Of a DNA stretch of 64,000 nt, positions 1 through 9,241 are shown in pieces. The notes under the pieces are model-generated. The model was not told where the DNA came from, did no database searches, and saw nothing but the letters and a program-made list of their open reading frames with translations. Where the stretch lies: contig NZ_PIOC01000021.1 in the NCBI RefSeq assembly GCF_003369575.1, forward strand, positions 1 to 64,000. Reading direction: 5' to 3'. The translations under genes and the position numbers were made by a program. Source of the stretch: Oceanobacillus arenosus. Its GTDB lineage: Bacteria > Bacillota > Bacilli > Bacillales > Amphibacillaceae. Each line of letters begins with the position of its first letter. The stretch's first letter is position 1.

Positions 1-93
1 CAAAATCATATTATTTAGAATACAAAAAGTGTGCCTAGATGTCGAATTTTTTATTGTCTATTTTTAGGGGGCTTGACTACAGGCACCTAATAC

Positions 94-732
94 CTACTTC
101 ACTTGTCCTTCTTTCTCAATATGGCGCTTTTTCAATTCGGTTTTAATGTCGCCTATAGATACGTCCATTAATTCCATTAATACGAGTGTATGGTAGGTAA
201 GGTCAGCGATTTCACTTGTGACTTCCTGTTTGTCATTATTTTTCGCACCGATGAGAACTTCGCTTGTTTCTTCACCAATCTTTTTGAGAATTTTATCCAA
301 CCCTTTTTCGAATAGATAGGCGGTATAAGATCCTTCAACAGGATTCTCACGGCGTTGTTTAATTTTGGATACGACATCAGATACGATTTGATATGATGGG
401 GTATCTGTGGTGTAGAAATCGTTATTAAAACATGTTTCCTCCCCGGTATGGCAGGCGGGTCCGAGTGGTTTGACCTGGACTAATAATGCATCTGCATCAC
501 AGTCAAAGGTAATCTTCTTCACTTTTTGCTTATTTCCAGAGGTTTCCCCTTTATTCCATAACTCAAGTCTGCTGCGGCTGAAAAACCATGTTTCATTTGT
601 TTCGATTGTTTTCAGTAAGGACTGTTCGTTCATATATGCTAATGTCAATACTTTCCCATTTTCTGCATCCTGCACGATTGCGGGGATAAGTCCACTTGTA
701 TCGAATTTCAGCTTGTCAATATTTATTTCCAT
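94..732 (-). CDS. hisI: Bifunctional phosphoribosyl-AMP cyclohydrolase / phosphoribosyl-ATP pyrophosphatase
   Basis: Carries out histidine biosynthesis steps 2 and 3 in one cytoplasmic chain. The N-terminal HisI cyclohydrolase domain (about residues 1-115) shows the metal/catalytic DCDADA stretch near residue 77 and the zinc-type cysteines C94 and C101 in [11 protein letters not shown]. The C-terminal HisE pyrophosphatase domain (about 120-205) has the [16 protein letters not shown] signature. 212 aa is normal for the HisIE fusion. It is the last gene of the eight-gene his operon, overlapping the end of hisF by 10 bases, so it is probably translationally coupled. The reading is secure; only the fusion name (hisI or hisIE) varies between databases. 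Confidence 0.97.
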   Translation of the reverse strand: MEINIDKLKFDTSGLIPAIVQDAENGKVLTLAYMNEQSLLKTIETNETWFFSRSRLELWNKGETSGNKQKVKKITFDCDADALLVQVKPLGPACHTGEETCFNNDFYTTDTPSYQIVSDVVSKIKQRRENPVEGSYTAYLFEKGLDKILKKIGEETSEVLIGAKNNDKQEVTSEIADLTYHTLVLMELMDVSIGDIKTELKKRHIEKEGQVK

Positions 733-1496
733 TCGTTTTCACTCCTAACCGTTATTGCATCCGATTCTAAGTAATCTTTAAGTTCCGGTATGCTAATTTC
801 CTCGTAATGAAACACGGATGCAGCTAAGGCAGCATCTGCGGCACCTTCTTTTAAAACATCCGCAAAATGCTGGATTGTTCCCGCACCACCGCTGGCAACG
901 ATTGGAATGTTAACCACATCGGCTATAGCCTTCGTTAATGCAATGTTATAGCCATCTTTCTCCCCATCTGCATCGATTGCGTTAATAACGATTTCTCCCG
1001 CGCCGAGCTGTTCGCCACGTTTTGCCCATTCGATTGCATCGATTCCAGTATTTTTCCGTCCGCCATTAATATAGACCTGCCAGCTATTTTCTGCAACTTC
1101 TTTAGCATCAATGGAGAGGACGATACATTGGCTACCGAATTTCAATGCTGCTTTCTTAATAATTTCGGGATTAGATACTGCAGCACTATTAATGGATACT
1201 TTATCTGCACCAGAGCGTAGCACTTTATGAATATCTTCTACTGTCCGAATGCCACCGCCAACGGTAAAGGGAATGGCGATTTCCCTTGCAACATTTTCCA
1301 CTACATCGAGGAAAATATCGCGGTCCTCATTTGAGGCTGTAATATCATAGAATACAAGCTCGTCTGCGCCAGCTTCATTGTACCGCTTCGCTAATTCAAC
1401 AGGATCTGCGACGTCTTGGATATTTTGAAACTTTCTTCCTTTTACCACACGACCTTTATCAACATCTAAGCATGGAATAATTCGTTTAGCGAGCAT
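723..1496 (-). CDS. hisF: Imidazole glycerol phosphate synthase, cyclase subunit HisF
   Basis: TIM-barrel subunit that uses ammonia from HisH to convert PRFAR into imidazole glycerol phosphate and AICAR. The N-terminus [20 protein letters not shown] is the family signature and carries the catalytic aspartate D11; a second aspartate lies in the [12 protein letters not shown] stretch near residue 130. I chose the ATG at 1496 because it begins this signature and has a GGAGGG ribosome site 7 bases upstream. The frame stays open further upstream into hisA but that extension is not HisF-like. It overlaps hisA by 11 bases and hisI by 10, a tightly coupled arrangement. Confidence 0.97.
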   Translation of the reverse strand: MLAKRIIPCLDVDKGRVVKGRKFQNIQDVADPVELAKRYNEAGADELVFYDITASNEDRDIFLDVVENVAREIAIPFTVGGGIRTVEDIHKVLRSGADKVSINSAAVSNPEIIKKAALKFGSQCIVLSIDAKEVAENSWQVYINGGRKNTGIDAIEWAKRGEQLGAGEIVINAIDADGEKDGYNIALTKAIADVVNIPIVASGGAGTIQHFADVLKEGAADAALAASVFHYEEISIPELKDYLESDAITVRSENEWK

Positions 1497-2208
1497 GGGT
1501 ATCACCCTCCAAGAGTTCTGCAAATTCAATAGTTCCGTCATATAATGCTTTACCGATAATTGCGCCATAAAGATTGAGGGAAGTTAATTTCGCTATATCC
1601 TCCTTTGAGGAAACTCCGCCAGAAGCAATGACGTTCATCGACGTTGCTTCATTGATCGTTTGCAATTCATCGAAATTAGGACCTTGAAGCATACCGTCCT
1701 TTAAAATATCCGTATAAACAATCGTTTCTACGCCAATCTCTTCCAATACCTTGACAAGGTCAATTGCCTTTACCGTACTTGTTTCCGTCCAGCCATCGGT
1801 CGCAACGTAGCCATTTCTAGCATCGATAGAGACAGCAATTTTAGCTCCGTACTGTGCAACCGCTTCTCTTAAAAATTCTTCGTCATTAATCGCAGCAGTA
1901 CCAATAATCACACGTTCGACACCAGACGCAATATATGCTTCGATTACGGATAGCGAACGAATTCCTCCACCAACTTGAACGGGGATACTCGTATTTGCTG
2001 CAATTTCCTTGATTAATGATTGGTTAATCGACTCACCGGACTTTGCTCCATCAAGGTCAACGATATGAACATATTCCGCCCCTTTATTTTCCCACTCTCT
2101 AGCCATATTAATTGGTGTGTCACTATAAACCTTTTCTTGATTATAATCTCCTTGAATGAGGCGAACGCATTTTCCATCCCTTATATCGATTGCTGGAAAT
2201 AAAATCAT
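1486..2208 (-). CDS. hisA: ProFAR isomerase HisA
   Basis: 1-(5-phosphoribosyl)-5-[(5-phosphoribosylamino)methylideneamino]imidazole-4-carboxamide isomerase, the (beta/alpha)8 enzyme just before HisHF. The start [18 protein letters not shown] carries the catalytic D8, and the second catalytic aspartate sits in [12 protein letters not shown] near residue 128. C-terminal phosphate loops are seen in VIASGGVSS and GAIIGKALY. 240 aa is standard length. Its ATG overlaps the hisH stop codon by one base (TGATG), a typical re-initiation junction. Confidence 0.97.
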   Translation of the reverse strand: MILFPAIDIRDGKCVRLIQGDYNQEKVYSDTPINMAREWENKGAEYVHIVDLDGAKSGESINQSLIKEIAANTSIPVQVGGGIRSLSVIEAYIASGVERVIIGTAAINDEEFLREAVAQYGAKIAVSIDARNGYVATDGWTETSTVKAIDLVKVLEEIGVETIVYTDILKDGMLQGPNFDELQTINEATSMNVIASGGVSSKEDIAKLTSLNLYGAIIGKALYDGTIEFAELLEGDTHAR

Positions 2209-2813
2209 CAGATCAGCTCCCCGTAATTTTTTAATAGTTGGATACCAGTCGTTCCGCTTTTTTCTGGATGAAATTGCATTCCGACAATATTCCTTTTTTT
2301 GACGATTGCAGGAATTGTCCCACCGTACTGTGCGCTTGCAACAAGTGTGTCCGCTTCGAAATTGCCGCCTACCGCATAGGAGTGAACGAAGTATACATAT
2401 GGATTATCTGCAATAGTTTTCAGTAAAGGACTTTCCTGATGCGCTGTTAGTGTGTTCCAGCCCATATGGGGAACTTTTACTGTATCGGTTATTCGATTGA
2501 CACTACCCTTAAGAAAACCAAGCCCTTCCCAGCTTCCATCTTCGAACCCTTGTTCATAGAATAATTGCATGCCTAGGCAAATTCCGAGAATCGGCTTCCC
2601 ATCATTGACTTCCTGTTTTAATACGGTCACTAAATTGAGTTCGCTTAAAGCATCCATCGCATCCTTAAATGCGCCAACCCCCGGAAGAATAATCGATCTT
2701 GCATCACGAATGACCTGTGGATCTGTTGTTAATTCTGATTCTAAATGAAACTTGTCTAACGCGAATTGCAGGCTTTTAATGTTACCAGCGCCATAATCGA
2801 TGATTGCAATCAT
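2208..2813 (-). CDS. hisH: Imidazole glycerol phosphate synthase, glutamine amidotransferase subunit HisH
   Basis: Class I glutaminase that hydrolyses glutamine and channels ammonia to HisF. The nucleophile C79 lies in GICLGMQLF, and the His-Glu pair of the triad is in MQFHPEKSGT near the C-terminus. The oxyanion-strand motif PGVGAF is at about residue 44. 201 aa is the normal length. It lies between hisB and hisA; about 50 bases separate it from hisB, the only real gap inside the operon. Confidence 0.97.
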   Translation of the reverse strand: MIAIIDYGAGNIKSLQFALDKFHLESELTTDPQVIRDARSIILPGVGAFKDAMDALSELNLVTVLKQEVNDGKPILGICLGMQLFYEQGFEDGSWEGLGFLKGSVNRITDTVKVPHMGWNTLTAHQESPLLKTIADNPYVYFVHSYAVGGNFEADTLVASAQYGGTIPAIVKKRNIVGMQFHPEKSGTTGIQLLKNYGELI

Positions 2814-2866
2814 TTTCCATTCCCCTGTTCTTATTCAAAGTTTAACTTTCCATTGCACATTTGAAA

Positions 2867-3451
2867 TTAAAGTGAGCCCTTTGTCGATGGGACGCCCTCA
2901 ATTCTTGGATTAATCATACTTGCTTGGTCAAGTGCCCTACCAAATCCTTTGAAAATTGACTCAATGATGTGATGTGTGTTTCTCCCGTATTCTATATTGA
3001 TATGGAGGTTTACCTTCGCGTTACTCACAAAAGCCTGAAAGAATTCCTCAACAAGTTCGGTATCGAAGTTGCCTACCTTATCTTTTAATCCGTCAACATT
3101 GAAAACGAGATAGGACCGTCCACTAATATCAAGCGTGACTGTTGATAGTGCTTCATCCATTGGGGTCGTGATATTTGCGTAACGAGTAATTCCTTCCTTA
3201 TTTTCTAAGGCCTCATTAAATGCTTGCCCGAGTGCGATGCCAATATCCTCAACCGAGTGATGCTGATCGACTTCTAAATCTCCGTCACATTGAACATCAA
3301 GATCGAATAAACCATGCTTCGTCATCAAGGTTAACATATGGTCGAAGAAGCCAACACCAGTATTGATTGATGAAGTACCTTTTCCATCTATAGCAAAATT
3401 TAATTGGATTGCTGTTTCTTTCGTTGTTCGGTTAATGGTTGCATTACGCAT
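2867..3451 (-). CDS. hisB: Imidazoleglycerol-phosphate dehydratase HisB
   Basis: Mn-dependent dehydratase making imidazole-acetol phosphate. The metal-binding histidine motifs GFFDHMLTLMTKHG, DQHHSVEDIGIALG and RNTHHIIESIFKGFGRAL are all present. It is the monofunctional dehydratase (about 194 aa), without the phosphatase domain found in enterobacterial HisB, consistent with a separate PHP-type phosphatase gene at 6.8 kb. I chose the ATG at 3451 because AGAAGGG lies 9 bases before it; the in-frame ATG nine bases upstream would sit directly on that site. It overlaps the hisD end by 8 bases. Confidence 0.95.
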   Translation of the reverse strand: MRNATINRTTKETAIQLNFAIDGKGTSSINTGVGFFDHMLTLMTKHGLFDLDVQCDGDLEVDQHHSVEDIGIALGQAFNEALENKEGITRYANITTPMDEALSTVTLDISGRSYLVFNVDGLKDKVGNFDTELVEEFFQAFVSNAKVNLHINIEYGRNTHHIIESIFKGFGRALDQASMINPRIEGVPSTKGSL

Positions 3452-4730
3452 TTGGCTCATCCCTTCTAATTGCGATTGAATTCGCATGTGCTGTTAAACC
3501 TTCCACATTTGCCATTGTTATAATTGCGTCGCTAGCGCTTTGTAATGCTTCCTTTGAATAGCGGATAATGCTGGATTTCTTCACAAAATCATATACACCA
3601 AGTGGGGAAGCGAATCTTGCAGTTCCGTTCGTCGGTAATGTATGGTTAGGTCCGGCAAAATAATCACCAAGTGGCTCAGGGGAATAATTTCCTAGAAAAA
3701 TTGCTCCAGCATGTTTAATTGCATTTAAGCTTGCCGTTGGGTCGTCGATCATTAATTGTAAATGCTCAGGCGCAATCTCATTCACAATGTCGATAGCAGA
3801 TGGCAATGAATCGGCAATAATTATTTTGCTGTTTTGTGCAATTGATTGTTCAATAATTGCCTTTCTTTCGAGTGCTGCAGTCTGTTTTTCTACTTCCGCT
3901 TTTATTTGCTCTGCAATTTCCTTGCTTGTTGTCACACAGATTGCACTTGCTGATTCATCATGCTCTGCTTGTGAAAGCAGGTCTGCTGCAACGTAGCGAG
4001 GGGCTGCTGTTTCATCTGCCACAACACAGATCTCACTTGGTCCAGCAATCATATCAATCGCTACTTCGCCAAATACCCATTTTTTCGCACGAGCAACAAA
4101 GGAATTTCCTGGTCCAACGATTTTATCAACCTTCCCGATTGTTTCCGTTCCATAGGCGAGGGCAGCAATTGCTTGTGCACCACCGACCTTGTAAATGGTG
4201 TCGACACCAAGCATTTCAGCAGCGACAAGCACATATGGATTTACTTTTCCATCTGCTTGTGGTGGAGTAGTAATAACGATCTTCTCCACTCCAGCTATTT
4301 GTGCTGGAATGACATTCATCAAAACCGTTGATGGATAGGCAGCTTTTCCCCCAGGAATATACACGCCAGCATTATCGATGGGGGTGAGCTTTTGTCCCAG
4401 AAGAATTCCAGGCTGTTTATTGATAAACCAAGACTTTTCCTTTTGTGCTGAGTGAAAATCTGTAATATTTTGTCTTGCTTGTTGCAATGCAGGTAAAAAC
4501 GCCGCATCGACAATATCTCGTGCTTCTGCAAATTCCTCCGCTGTAACTAGGAAGCTTTCCAGCTTTATCCCATCAAATTGTTTCGTATAGCGCTGTAATG
4601 CTTGGTCTCCATCTGATCGAACCTGATTAATGATTTCTAAAACTGCTTGATCGAGTGCCACTTCATTTTGAATGACTGTGGAGCGATCTTTATTTGTTTC
4701 CCAGAACTGTTCTGCTGTTACAATCTTCAT
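3444..4730 (-). CDS. hisD: Histidinol dehydrogenase HisD
   Basis: Zinc enzyme performing the last two NAD-dependent oxidations, histidinol to histidinal to histidine. Seen are the family motifs VGGAQAIAALAYG, KIVGPGNSFVARAKK, the IAGPSE loop, the zinc/catalytic stretch LLSQAEHDESA, and AGAIFLGNYSPEPLGDYFAG near the C-terminus. 428 aa is the usual length. It follows hisG with a 6-base gap and overlaps hisB. No missing residue was noticed. Confidence 0.97.
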   Translation of the reverse strand: MKIVTAEQFWETNKDRSTVIQNEVALDQAVLEIINQVRSDGDQALQRYTKQFDGIKLESFLVTAEEFAEARDIVDAAFLPALQQARQNITDFHSAQKEKSWFINKQPGILLGQKLTPIDNAGVYIPGGKAAYPSTVLMNVIPAQIAGVEKIVITTPPQADGKVNPYVLVAAEMLGVDTIYKVGGAQAIAALAYGTETIGKVDKIVGPGNSFVARAKKWVFGEVAIDMIAGPSEICVVADETAAPRYVAADLLSQAEHDESASAICVTTSKEIAEQIKAEVEKQTAALERKAIIEQSIAQNSKIIIADSLPSAIDIVNEIAPEHLQLMIDDPTASLNAIKHAGAIFLGNYSPEPLGDYFAGPNHTLPTNGTARFASPLGVYDFVKKSSIIRYSKEALQSASDAIITMANVEGLTAHANSIAIRRDEPNA

Positions 4731-4736
4731 TTCTAA

Positions 4737-5363
4737 TCACTCCAATGCCGATTTTAATTGCTTAATAAATTGATTCACTTCTGCTGCTTTTGTTGCAAAA
4801 CTCGCTTTATTGACGATTAACCTCGTACTAATTGTTTCGATATCTTCCAGAATCGATAATCCATTTTCCTTCAATGTATCCCCTGTTTCGACGATATCGA
4901 CAATATAATCGGCTAAGCCAATAAGTGGCGCTAATTCAACGGAACCATTTAATTTGACGATTTCAATTGGTTGTCCCTTTTGCTTGAAATGCTTCTTTGC
5001 AACGTTCGGGTACTTGGTTGCTATTGTCAGCTTCTGGTTATCTGCTGGATAATGATTGGCTTTTCCGGCTACAGAAAATTTACACTTACCAATCTTTAAA
5101 TCTAGTAATTCGTAAACATCTGCAAGTGATTCAAGAATATTATCCTTACCGACAATGCCGATATCTGCTGCACCTTTCTCAACATAGGTTGGAACATCTA
5201 CAGCTTTCACGAAAATTAGTTTGATTGATTGATCCGAATTATGAAAGACAAGTTTCCGACTCTCTTCCGTCAGCTCAGGGAAATGCTCACCAGTTTTTTC
5301 TAGTAGTGTAATGGTCTTCTTAGCTGGTCTTCCTTTTGCTAATGCTAATGTGATTTGTTCCAA
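4737..5363 (-). CDS. hisG: ATP phosphoribosyltransferase, short-form catalytic subunit HisG
   Basis: Catalyses the first, committed step of histidine synthesis (ATP + PRPP). The chain starts ITLALAKGRPAKKT and contains DIGIVGKDNI and the PRPP loop region YIVDIVETGDTL. At 208 aa it is the short HisG form that lacks the C-terminal ACT-like regulatory domain; members of this form need HisZ for activity and feedback control, and hisZ lies immediately upstream with no intergenic base. Identification is secure. Confidence 0.97.
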   Translation of the reverse strand: MEQITLALAKGRPAKKTITLLEKTGEHFPELTEESRKLVFHNSDQSIKLIFVKAVDVPTYVEKGAADIGIVGKDNILESLADVYELLDLKIGKCKFSVAGKANHYPADNQKLTIATKYPNVAKKHFKQKGQPIEIVKLNGSVELAPLIGLADYIVDIVETGDTLKENGLSILEDIETISTRLIVNKASFATKAAEVNQFIKQLKSALE

Positions 5364-6596
5364 TTATTTCGCCTCCTTAACAGCTAGGCACTGGCTGACA
5401 AGCTCATTGACACTGGCAAAGGTGATTGTCTTATTCTCTATTATTAACTGTTGCTCATCGTTTGTATAATTTACGATATAGGTAGAAGGGGGACGATTTG
5501 TATCCTTTTCATCAAATAAATAGGTTAACACCTGTAGTCCTTCATTCCGTAATTGATATGCTGATTCTAATGCCACTTTTTGCTTTGCTTTATCATAATT
5601 AATAATCAGGTCGATCCCACTTTCAACAATTGCCTTTCCTTGTTGGTTTAGCGCATGCACGAGATAGTCGACCTCAAATGCAAAACCGATAGCGGGTGTC
5701 GCTTTACCAAATTGCTTTCCAAGATGGTCATATCGTCCACCCATTAATACTGGCTTGCCGACATTATCAAGAAATCCTTGAAAGATGATGCCAGAATAAT
5801 AATCCATATTGTTTATTAATCCAAGATTCAATACAATGGAGTCAGCAACACCATAATCCACAAGCACATCATAAACATCAATGATATTTTGCAACACCTG
5901 CTGCATCGAAGCGTTAAGGATAATTTGTTTCGCTTGAGTAATGACGTCCCCTGGATTGCCATACATCATTGGAATTAATTGAATGGCATTTCGCAGATCA
6001 TCTGCAAGCCTAAGTTCATTTAGAAATGGCTCGATCTCTACTAAGTTTTTGGAATGGATGTAGGTTTTTAATGTCTCAAGCTGGCTTTGATTTAAGTCAG
6101 CTTGTTGAACTAATTCCTTGAAAAAACCTGCATGACCAAGCTCGATTTTAAAATTCGTAAAGCCCAGGTCCCTTAACGTATGGATTGCTAGGACAATTAC
6201 TTCCGCGTCAGCCTCTAGACTGTTATCACCGAAGAGCTCAACCCCAGCCTGTGTGCTTTCCTTTTGATCAATTTGTTCGATTGACTGGCGGAAAACATCT
6301 AGTACATAGAAGAGTCGCTGATTCGTTGTTGCCGTATTCATTCTTGCGAGTGGAATCGTGACGTCGGGCCTGAGCACCAATACTTTTCCAGAGGTGTCGA
6401 TTACCTTGATCATTTCATCCTTATTTACGGTTCCAGTAATACTTCCATACATGTCATATTGTTCAAAGGTAGATGTCCGTACTTGTTTATAGCCGTAAGT
6501 AGTAAAGCGATTTTTAAAAGTGGTGATGAGCTGCTCTCTCATTTGGAAATCTTCAACATTTGAATTTTTATTCTGACTTAGAACATACTTTTGCAT
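5364..6596 (-). CDS. hisZ: ATP phosphoribosyltransferase regulatory subunit HisZ
   Basis: Histidyl-tRNA synthetase paralogue that does not charge tRNA but forms a hetero-octamer with short HisG. Class II synthetase-type segments are visible: VLRPDVTIPLARM (about residue 75), the dimer/active region QAGVELFGDNSLEADAEV, and PVLMGGRYDHLGKQFG. 410 aa fits the Bacillus type. It is the first gene of the operon and directly follows a strong promoter (6654-6682) and a GAAGGAG ribosome site. Gene order hisZGDBHAFI is that of Bacillales. Confidence 0.95.
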   Translation of the reverse strand: MQKYVLSQNKNSNVEDFQMREQLITTFKNRFTTYGYKQVRTSTFEQYDMYGSITGTVNKDEMIKVIDTSGKVLVLRPDVTIPLARMNTATTNQRLFYVLDVFRQSIEQIDQKESTQAGVELFGDNSLEADAEVIVLAIHTLRDLGFTNFKIELGHAGFFKELVQQADLNQSQLETLKTYIHSKNLVEIEPFLNELRLADDLRNAIQLIPMMYGNPGDVITQAKQIILNASMQQVLQNIIDVYDVLVDYGVADSIVLNLGLINNMDYYSGIIFQGFLDNVGKPVLMGGRYDHLGKQFGKATPAIGFAFEVDYLVHALNQQGKAIVESGIDLIINYDKAKQKVALESAYQLRNEGLQVLTYLFDEKDTNRPPSTYIVNYTNDEQQLIIENKTITFASVNELVSQCLAVKEAK

Positions 6597-6627
6597 TGTG
6601 ATTCTCCTTCAACTTTATCACTTTATT

Positions 6628-6682
6628 ACTTTATCTAACTAAAGTTATATAGTATTATATTCAGTATAATTAAAAATGTCAA
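6628..6682 (-). promoter_or_regulatory. his operon promoter with putative repressor operator
   Basis: On the minus strand a -35 TTGACA (6677-6682) and a -10 TATAAT (6654-6659) are separated by exactly 17 bases, a consensus sigma-A promoter. The predicted start site falls on an inverted repeat, ACTTTA-N6-TAAAGT (6628-6645). Just downstream ACTTTAT recurs on the plus strand at 6612, 6620 and 6628, an 8-base spacing. The position suits a repressor; Bacillales his operons are reported to be controlled by the TrpR-like HisR/YerC, so that assignment is an inference. Confidence 0.75.
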
Positions 6683-6690
6683 TAACAAAA

Positions 6691-6774
6691 GCGGAAGCAC
6701 CCGTTTGAGCTGTGTACGGAGGTGAGGGAAGTCTCGCTACAGCTTTAGCGCTGGAGCTGGACGTGGCTGTTCCG
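6691..6774 (+). repeat. Interspersed intergenic repeat A, copy 1
   Basis: About 85 bases, GC-richer than the surroundings, nearly the same as 58124-58210. Shared core words are GGTGAGGGAA, TCTCGCTACAGC and GCGCTGGAGCTGGACGTGGC. The stretch ACAGC...GCTGT can pair. It lies between the divergent his promoter and the histidinol-phosphatase gene. No coding potential. Confidence 0.7.
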
Positions 6775-6836
6775 GTATTAGAGGTAATACAGTCAATTTT
6801 TTAATTACTTAACTCTGAACAAAGGAAGTGTTATTT

Positions 6837-7634
6837 ATGTTTGATTACCATATCCACAGTGATTTCTCTGCTGATTGTGATACCAAGATGGAAACAACGA
6901 TTGAGAAAGCAATTCAAATTGGACTCGAGGAAATCTGTTTCACGGAACATATTGATTATGATTATCCAGATAAGGATTGGATTTTTGAATTTGATTTAGC
7001 GGCATATGGTCAGAAAGTAAAAAGAATGCAGGATAGATATGCAGGGCGGATTCGAATTAAAAAAGGAGTGGAAATTGGACTTCAGCCACATTTGCTCAAT
7101 CGATATGAAGCATTAATGAAACTAGAATCATTTGACTTTGTCATTTGTTCGATGCATGCGACAGAAGGGAAGGATCTTCATTCAGGTGAATTTTTCCAAG
7201 GAAAAACAGTTGAGGATGCATATCGAATCTATTATGAAGAATTACTAAGCTGTATTAAGAAATATAAGGAATTTAGCATTTTGGGGCATCTTGATTTGGT
7301 GAAACGTTATACAAAGGAAAAGAGCAGCAATAATTTTCACTCGATTATTCGGGAAATTTTCAATGAAATTATTCCAGCGGGGAAAGGTATTGAATTAAAT
7401 ACATCAGGCTATCGCTATGGACTTGATGGCGGGATGCCAAGTGCTGATATCTTGGCATTGTATAAGGAATGTGGTGGCGAGATTATCACACTCGGCTCGG
7501 ACTCACATGTTGAATCAACGCTTGCTTACGAATTTAAACAATCACTTGCATTACTCAAGGAAATTGGCTTTCGTTACATTGCTACATTTGAACAGGGAGA
7601 ACCGCAGTATCATTCAATCGAGAAGCTAGTATAA
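6837..7634 (+). CDS. hisJ: Histidinol-phosphatase, PHP family
   Basis: Dephosphorylates histidinol phosphate, the step missing from the his operon opposite. The PHP metal-binding motifs are visible: FDYHIHSDFSADC at the N-terminus, CFTEHIDYDY (about residue 39), ICSMHAT (about 103), LGHLDLVKRY (about 151) and LGSDSH (about 220). About 265 aa is the family length. I chose ATG 6837, eight bases after AAAGGAAG; an in-frame GTG at 6828 lies on that site. Gene name in Bacillus is hisJ (older hisK). Divergent from hisZ, so the whole pathway is present in 7.6 kb. Confidence 0.93.
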   Translation: MFDYHIHSDFSADCDTKMETTIEKAIQIGLEEICFTEHIDYDYPDKDWIFEFDLAAYGQKVKRMQDRYAGRIRIKKGVEIGLQPHLLNRYEALMKLESFDFVICSMHATEGKDLHSGEFFQGKTVEDAYRIYYEELLSCIKKYKEFSILGHLDLVKRYTKEKSSNNFHSIIREIFNEIIPAGKGIELNTSGYRYGLDGGMPSADILALYKECGGEIITLGSDSHVESTLAYEFKQSLALLKEIGFRYIATFEQGEPQYHSIEKLV

Positions 7635-7766
7635 TGTTCATGACTTAGGCATAGACACTCATTACTTTTAGTTGCGAGAGGAAATGCCTATTTTATTGCA
7701 GTATTTTTTCCATAAATTCACTGTTGCCTGATATAATTTTTTTTAGTGAAAGAGAGGTGAATTTCT

Positions 7767-8653
7767 TTGGAACTTACCATTACGGTAAAAATAAAATTGC
7801 ACCCAACTAACGAACAAATCGAATTATTCAAAGAAACTATTTCCGCTTATCGTAAGGGATGTAATTTTGTTTCTGATATTGTTTTTTCTACAAAAAATTT
7901 GAAACAATCATCTTTGCATATGCTGACTTACGCGGCCAATATGGATTGCGTTCGCAAATGGCTCAGTCTGTTTTAAAAACGACTGGTTGTTTGGAACAGC
8001 TAAACTTTTAAACAAGCATTAAAAGTGGTTTTTGCATATTCCAATGACAAAGGAAATCGAAGAAACCGATTTGCGTTCTATCAAAGAAGTGGTTGGTGTT
8101 GATGTTGGCATAAACTTTTTAGCCACATCGTATGACTCTAAAGGAAAAACTATATTTTTCCATGGCCGCCAAATCAAACATAAGCGAGCGAAGTATAAAC
8201 AAATGCGTAGAGAACTCCAACAAAGGCAAACGCCATCTGCTCGTCGTAAGCTAAAGAAAGTTGGAAATCGAGAAAACCGTTGGATGACCGATGTAAATCA
8301 TCAAGTCAGTAAGGCACTCGTTAAGCAATATGGTTCTAATATGCTGTTTGTGATGGAAGACCTGACAGGAATTCGCCAATCAACGCTATGAGTCTGTTTC
8401 TTGGGCATTTTTTCAGTTGCGAAAAATGGTAGAATATAAAGCCATTTTGAGCAAATCCAAAGTAATTCTTGTGGATCCGCATTATACTTCGCAAACATGC
8501 CCGAAATGCAGTCACGTAGAAAAGGGGAATAGGAACAAAAAAACGCATCTATTCAGATGCAAAAGCTGCCATTACACATCGAATGATGACCGTATTGGTG
8601 GAATGAATTTGCAACGAAAAGGAATAAAGTACATCCTTGCAGAAACTATATAA
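7767..8653 (+). pseudogene. Degraded tnpB (IS200/IS605-type OrfB), frameshifted
   Basis: Remnant of an RNA-guided TnpB nuclease gene from a tnpB-only insertion sequence. Three open pieces remain (7767-7976, 8032-8391, 8417-8653). The true frame jumps near 7925, where the reading continues as YGLRSQMAQSVLKTT in another frame; again near 7990-8030 with loss of the middle; and at about 8375, where RYESVSWAFFQLRKM follows the LTGIR stretch. RuvC-like residues are still recognisable (GVDVGINFLA, FVMEDLTG, SNDDRIGGMNL), as is the zinc ribbon CPKC...CKSC. The total is too short for an active protein of roughly 370-400 aa. No tnpA lies nearby. Confidence 0.88.
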
Positions 8654-8800
8654 GCATGTCTTGTATGGTTGGGCTGATGTCAACCTGCCTATGATGTAAC
8701 ATCACGTTTTGTAAGAAACGTTAAAAGGTAAGAGCTGTATTAGACAGCGTCCGCACTACTGGAAAGTTACAAGCTCGTTATTTAAGTAACGAGTAGTTGA
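8654..8800 (+). other. Right-end region of the tnpB element, possible decayed omega-RNA scaffold
   Basis: Downstream of the tnpB stop lies about 140 bases without a gene, containing the stem CTCGTTA...TAACGAG (8774-8793). In IS605-type elements the guide (omega) RNA is encoded over the tnpB 3' end and right end, so this stretch is a candidate remnant. Exact element ends and any guide boundary cannot be set from one copy. Confidence 0.4.
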
Positions 8801-8846
8801 TGTTATAATTAAGTGATTAAAATATAATAATAGCTGGTGTAAAATT

Positions 8847-9227
8847 ATGATTCAACTAAAAAGGGTATTATTAATTATTGCAGGTACAATTTCATTAGGT
8901 TTAGGCATATTAGGAATCTTTTTACCATTACTTCCAACAACACCACTCCTATTGCTAGCGGCAGCATGCTATGTACGTAGTTCTGAACGTTTATATAATT
9001 GGTTAATTACGAATAAATATTTCGGTCCATATATATTAAATTATCGTCAAGGAAAAGGAATCCCATTACAAGCGAAGGTCGTTGGTGTTTCTGTATTGTG
9101 GATTTCGATGTTATTTACGATTATCTTCGTCATTCCATTAATGGCAGTTAAAATATTATTATTCTTAATTGGTTCTTATTTCACATGGTTTATTTTGAAG
9201 CAGAAAACATTAAAGAAAAACGCTTAA
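8847..9227 (+). CDS. DUF454 (YbaN-like) inner-membrane protein
   Basis: Small integral membrane protein of unknown function. The N-terminal segment IAGTISLGLGILGIFLPLLP followed by TTPLLLLAAACY is the DUF454/YbaN signature, then RSSERLYNWL and a second hydrophobic block (about residues 80-115) ending in a basic tail. 126 aa is normal. The ribosome site is weak (AGCTGGTG). The coding end is close to the next gene, 15 bases before its probable TTG start, so the two may be co-transcribed; their products share no known pathway. Confidence 0.8.
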   Translation: MIQLKRVLLIIAGTISLGLGILGIFLPLLPTTPLLLLAAACYVRSSERLYNWLITNKYFGPYILNYRQGKGIPLQAKVVGVSVLWISMLFTIIFVIPLMAVKILLFLIGSYFTWFILKQKTLKKNA

Positions 9228-9241
9228 ATGAGGGGTATTTT

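Noticed and set aside
1-93. A possible small gene or end of trxB downstream of hisI
   Set aside because: No start, stop or ribosome site pattern is seen; GTGCCT/AGGCAC may pair (31-36 with 79-84), but the loop is long and the window edge cuts the context.
7644-7700. AGGCAT...ATGCCT pair followed by TTTTATT after hisJ as a terminator
   Set aside because: The loop would be about 35 bases and the stem only 6-7 bp, too weak to claim.
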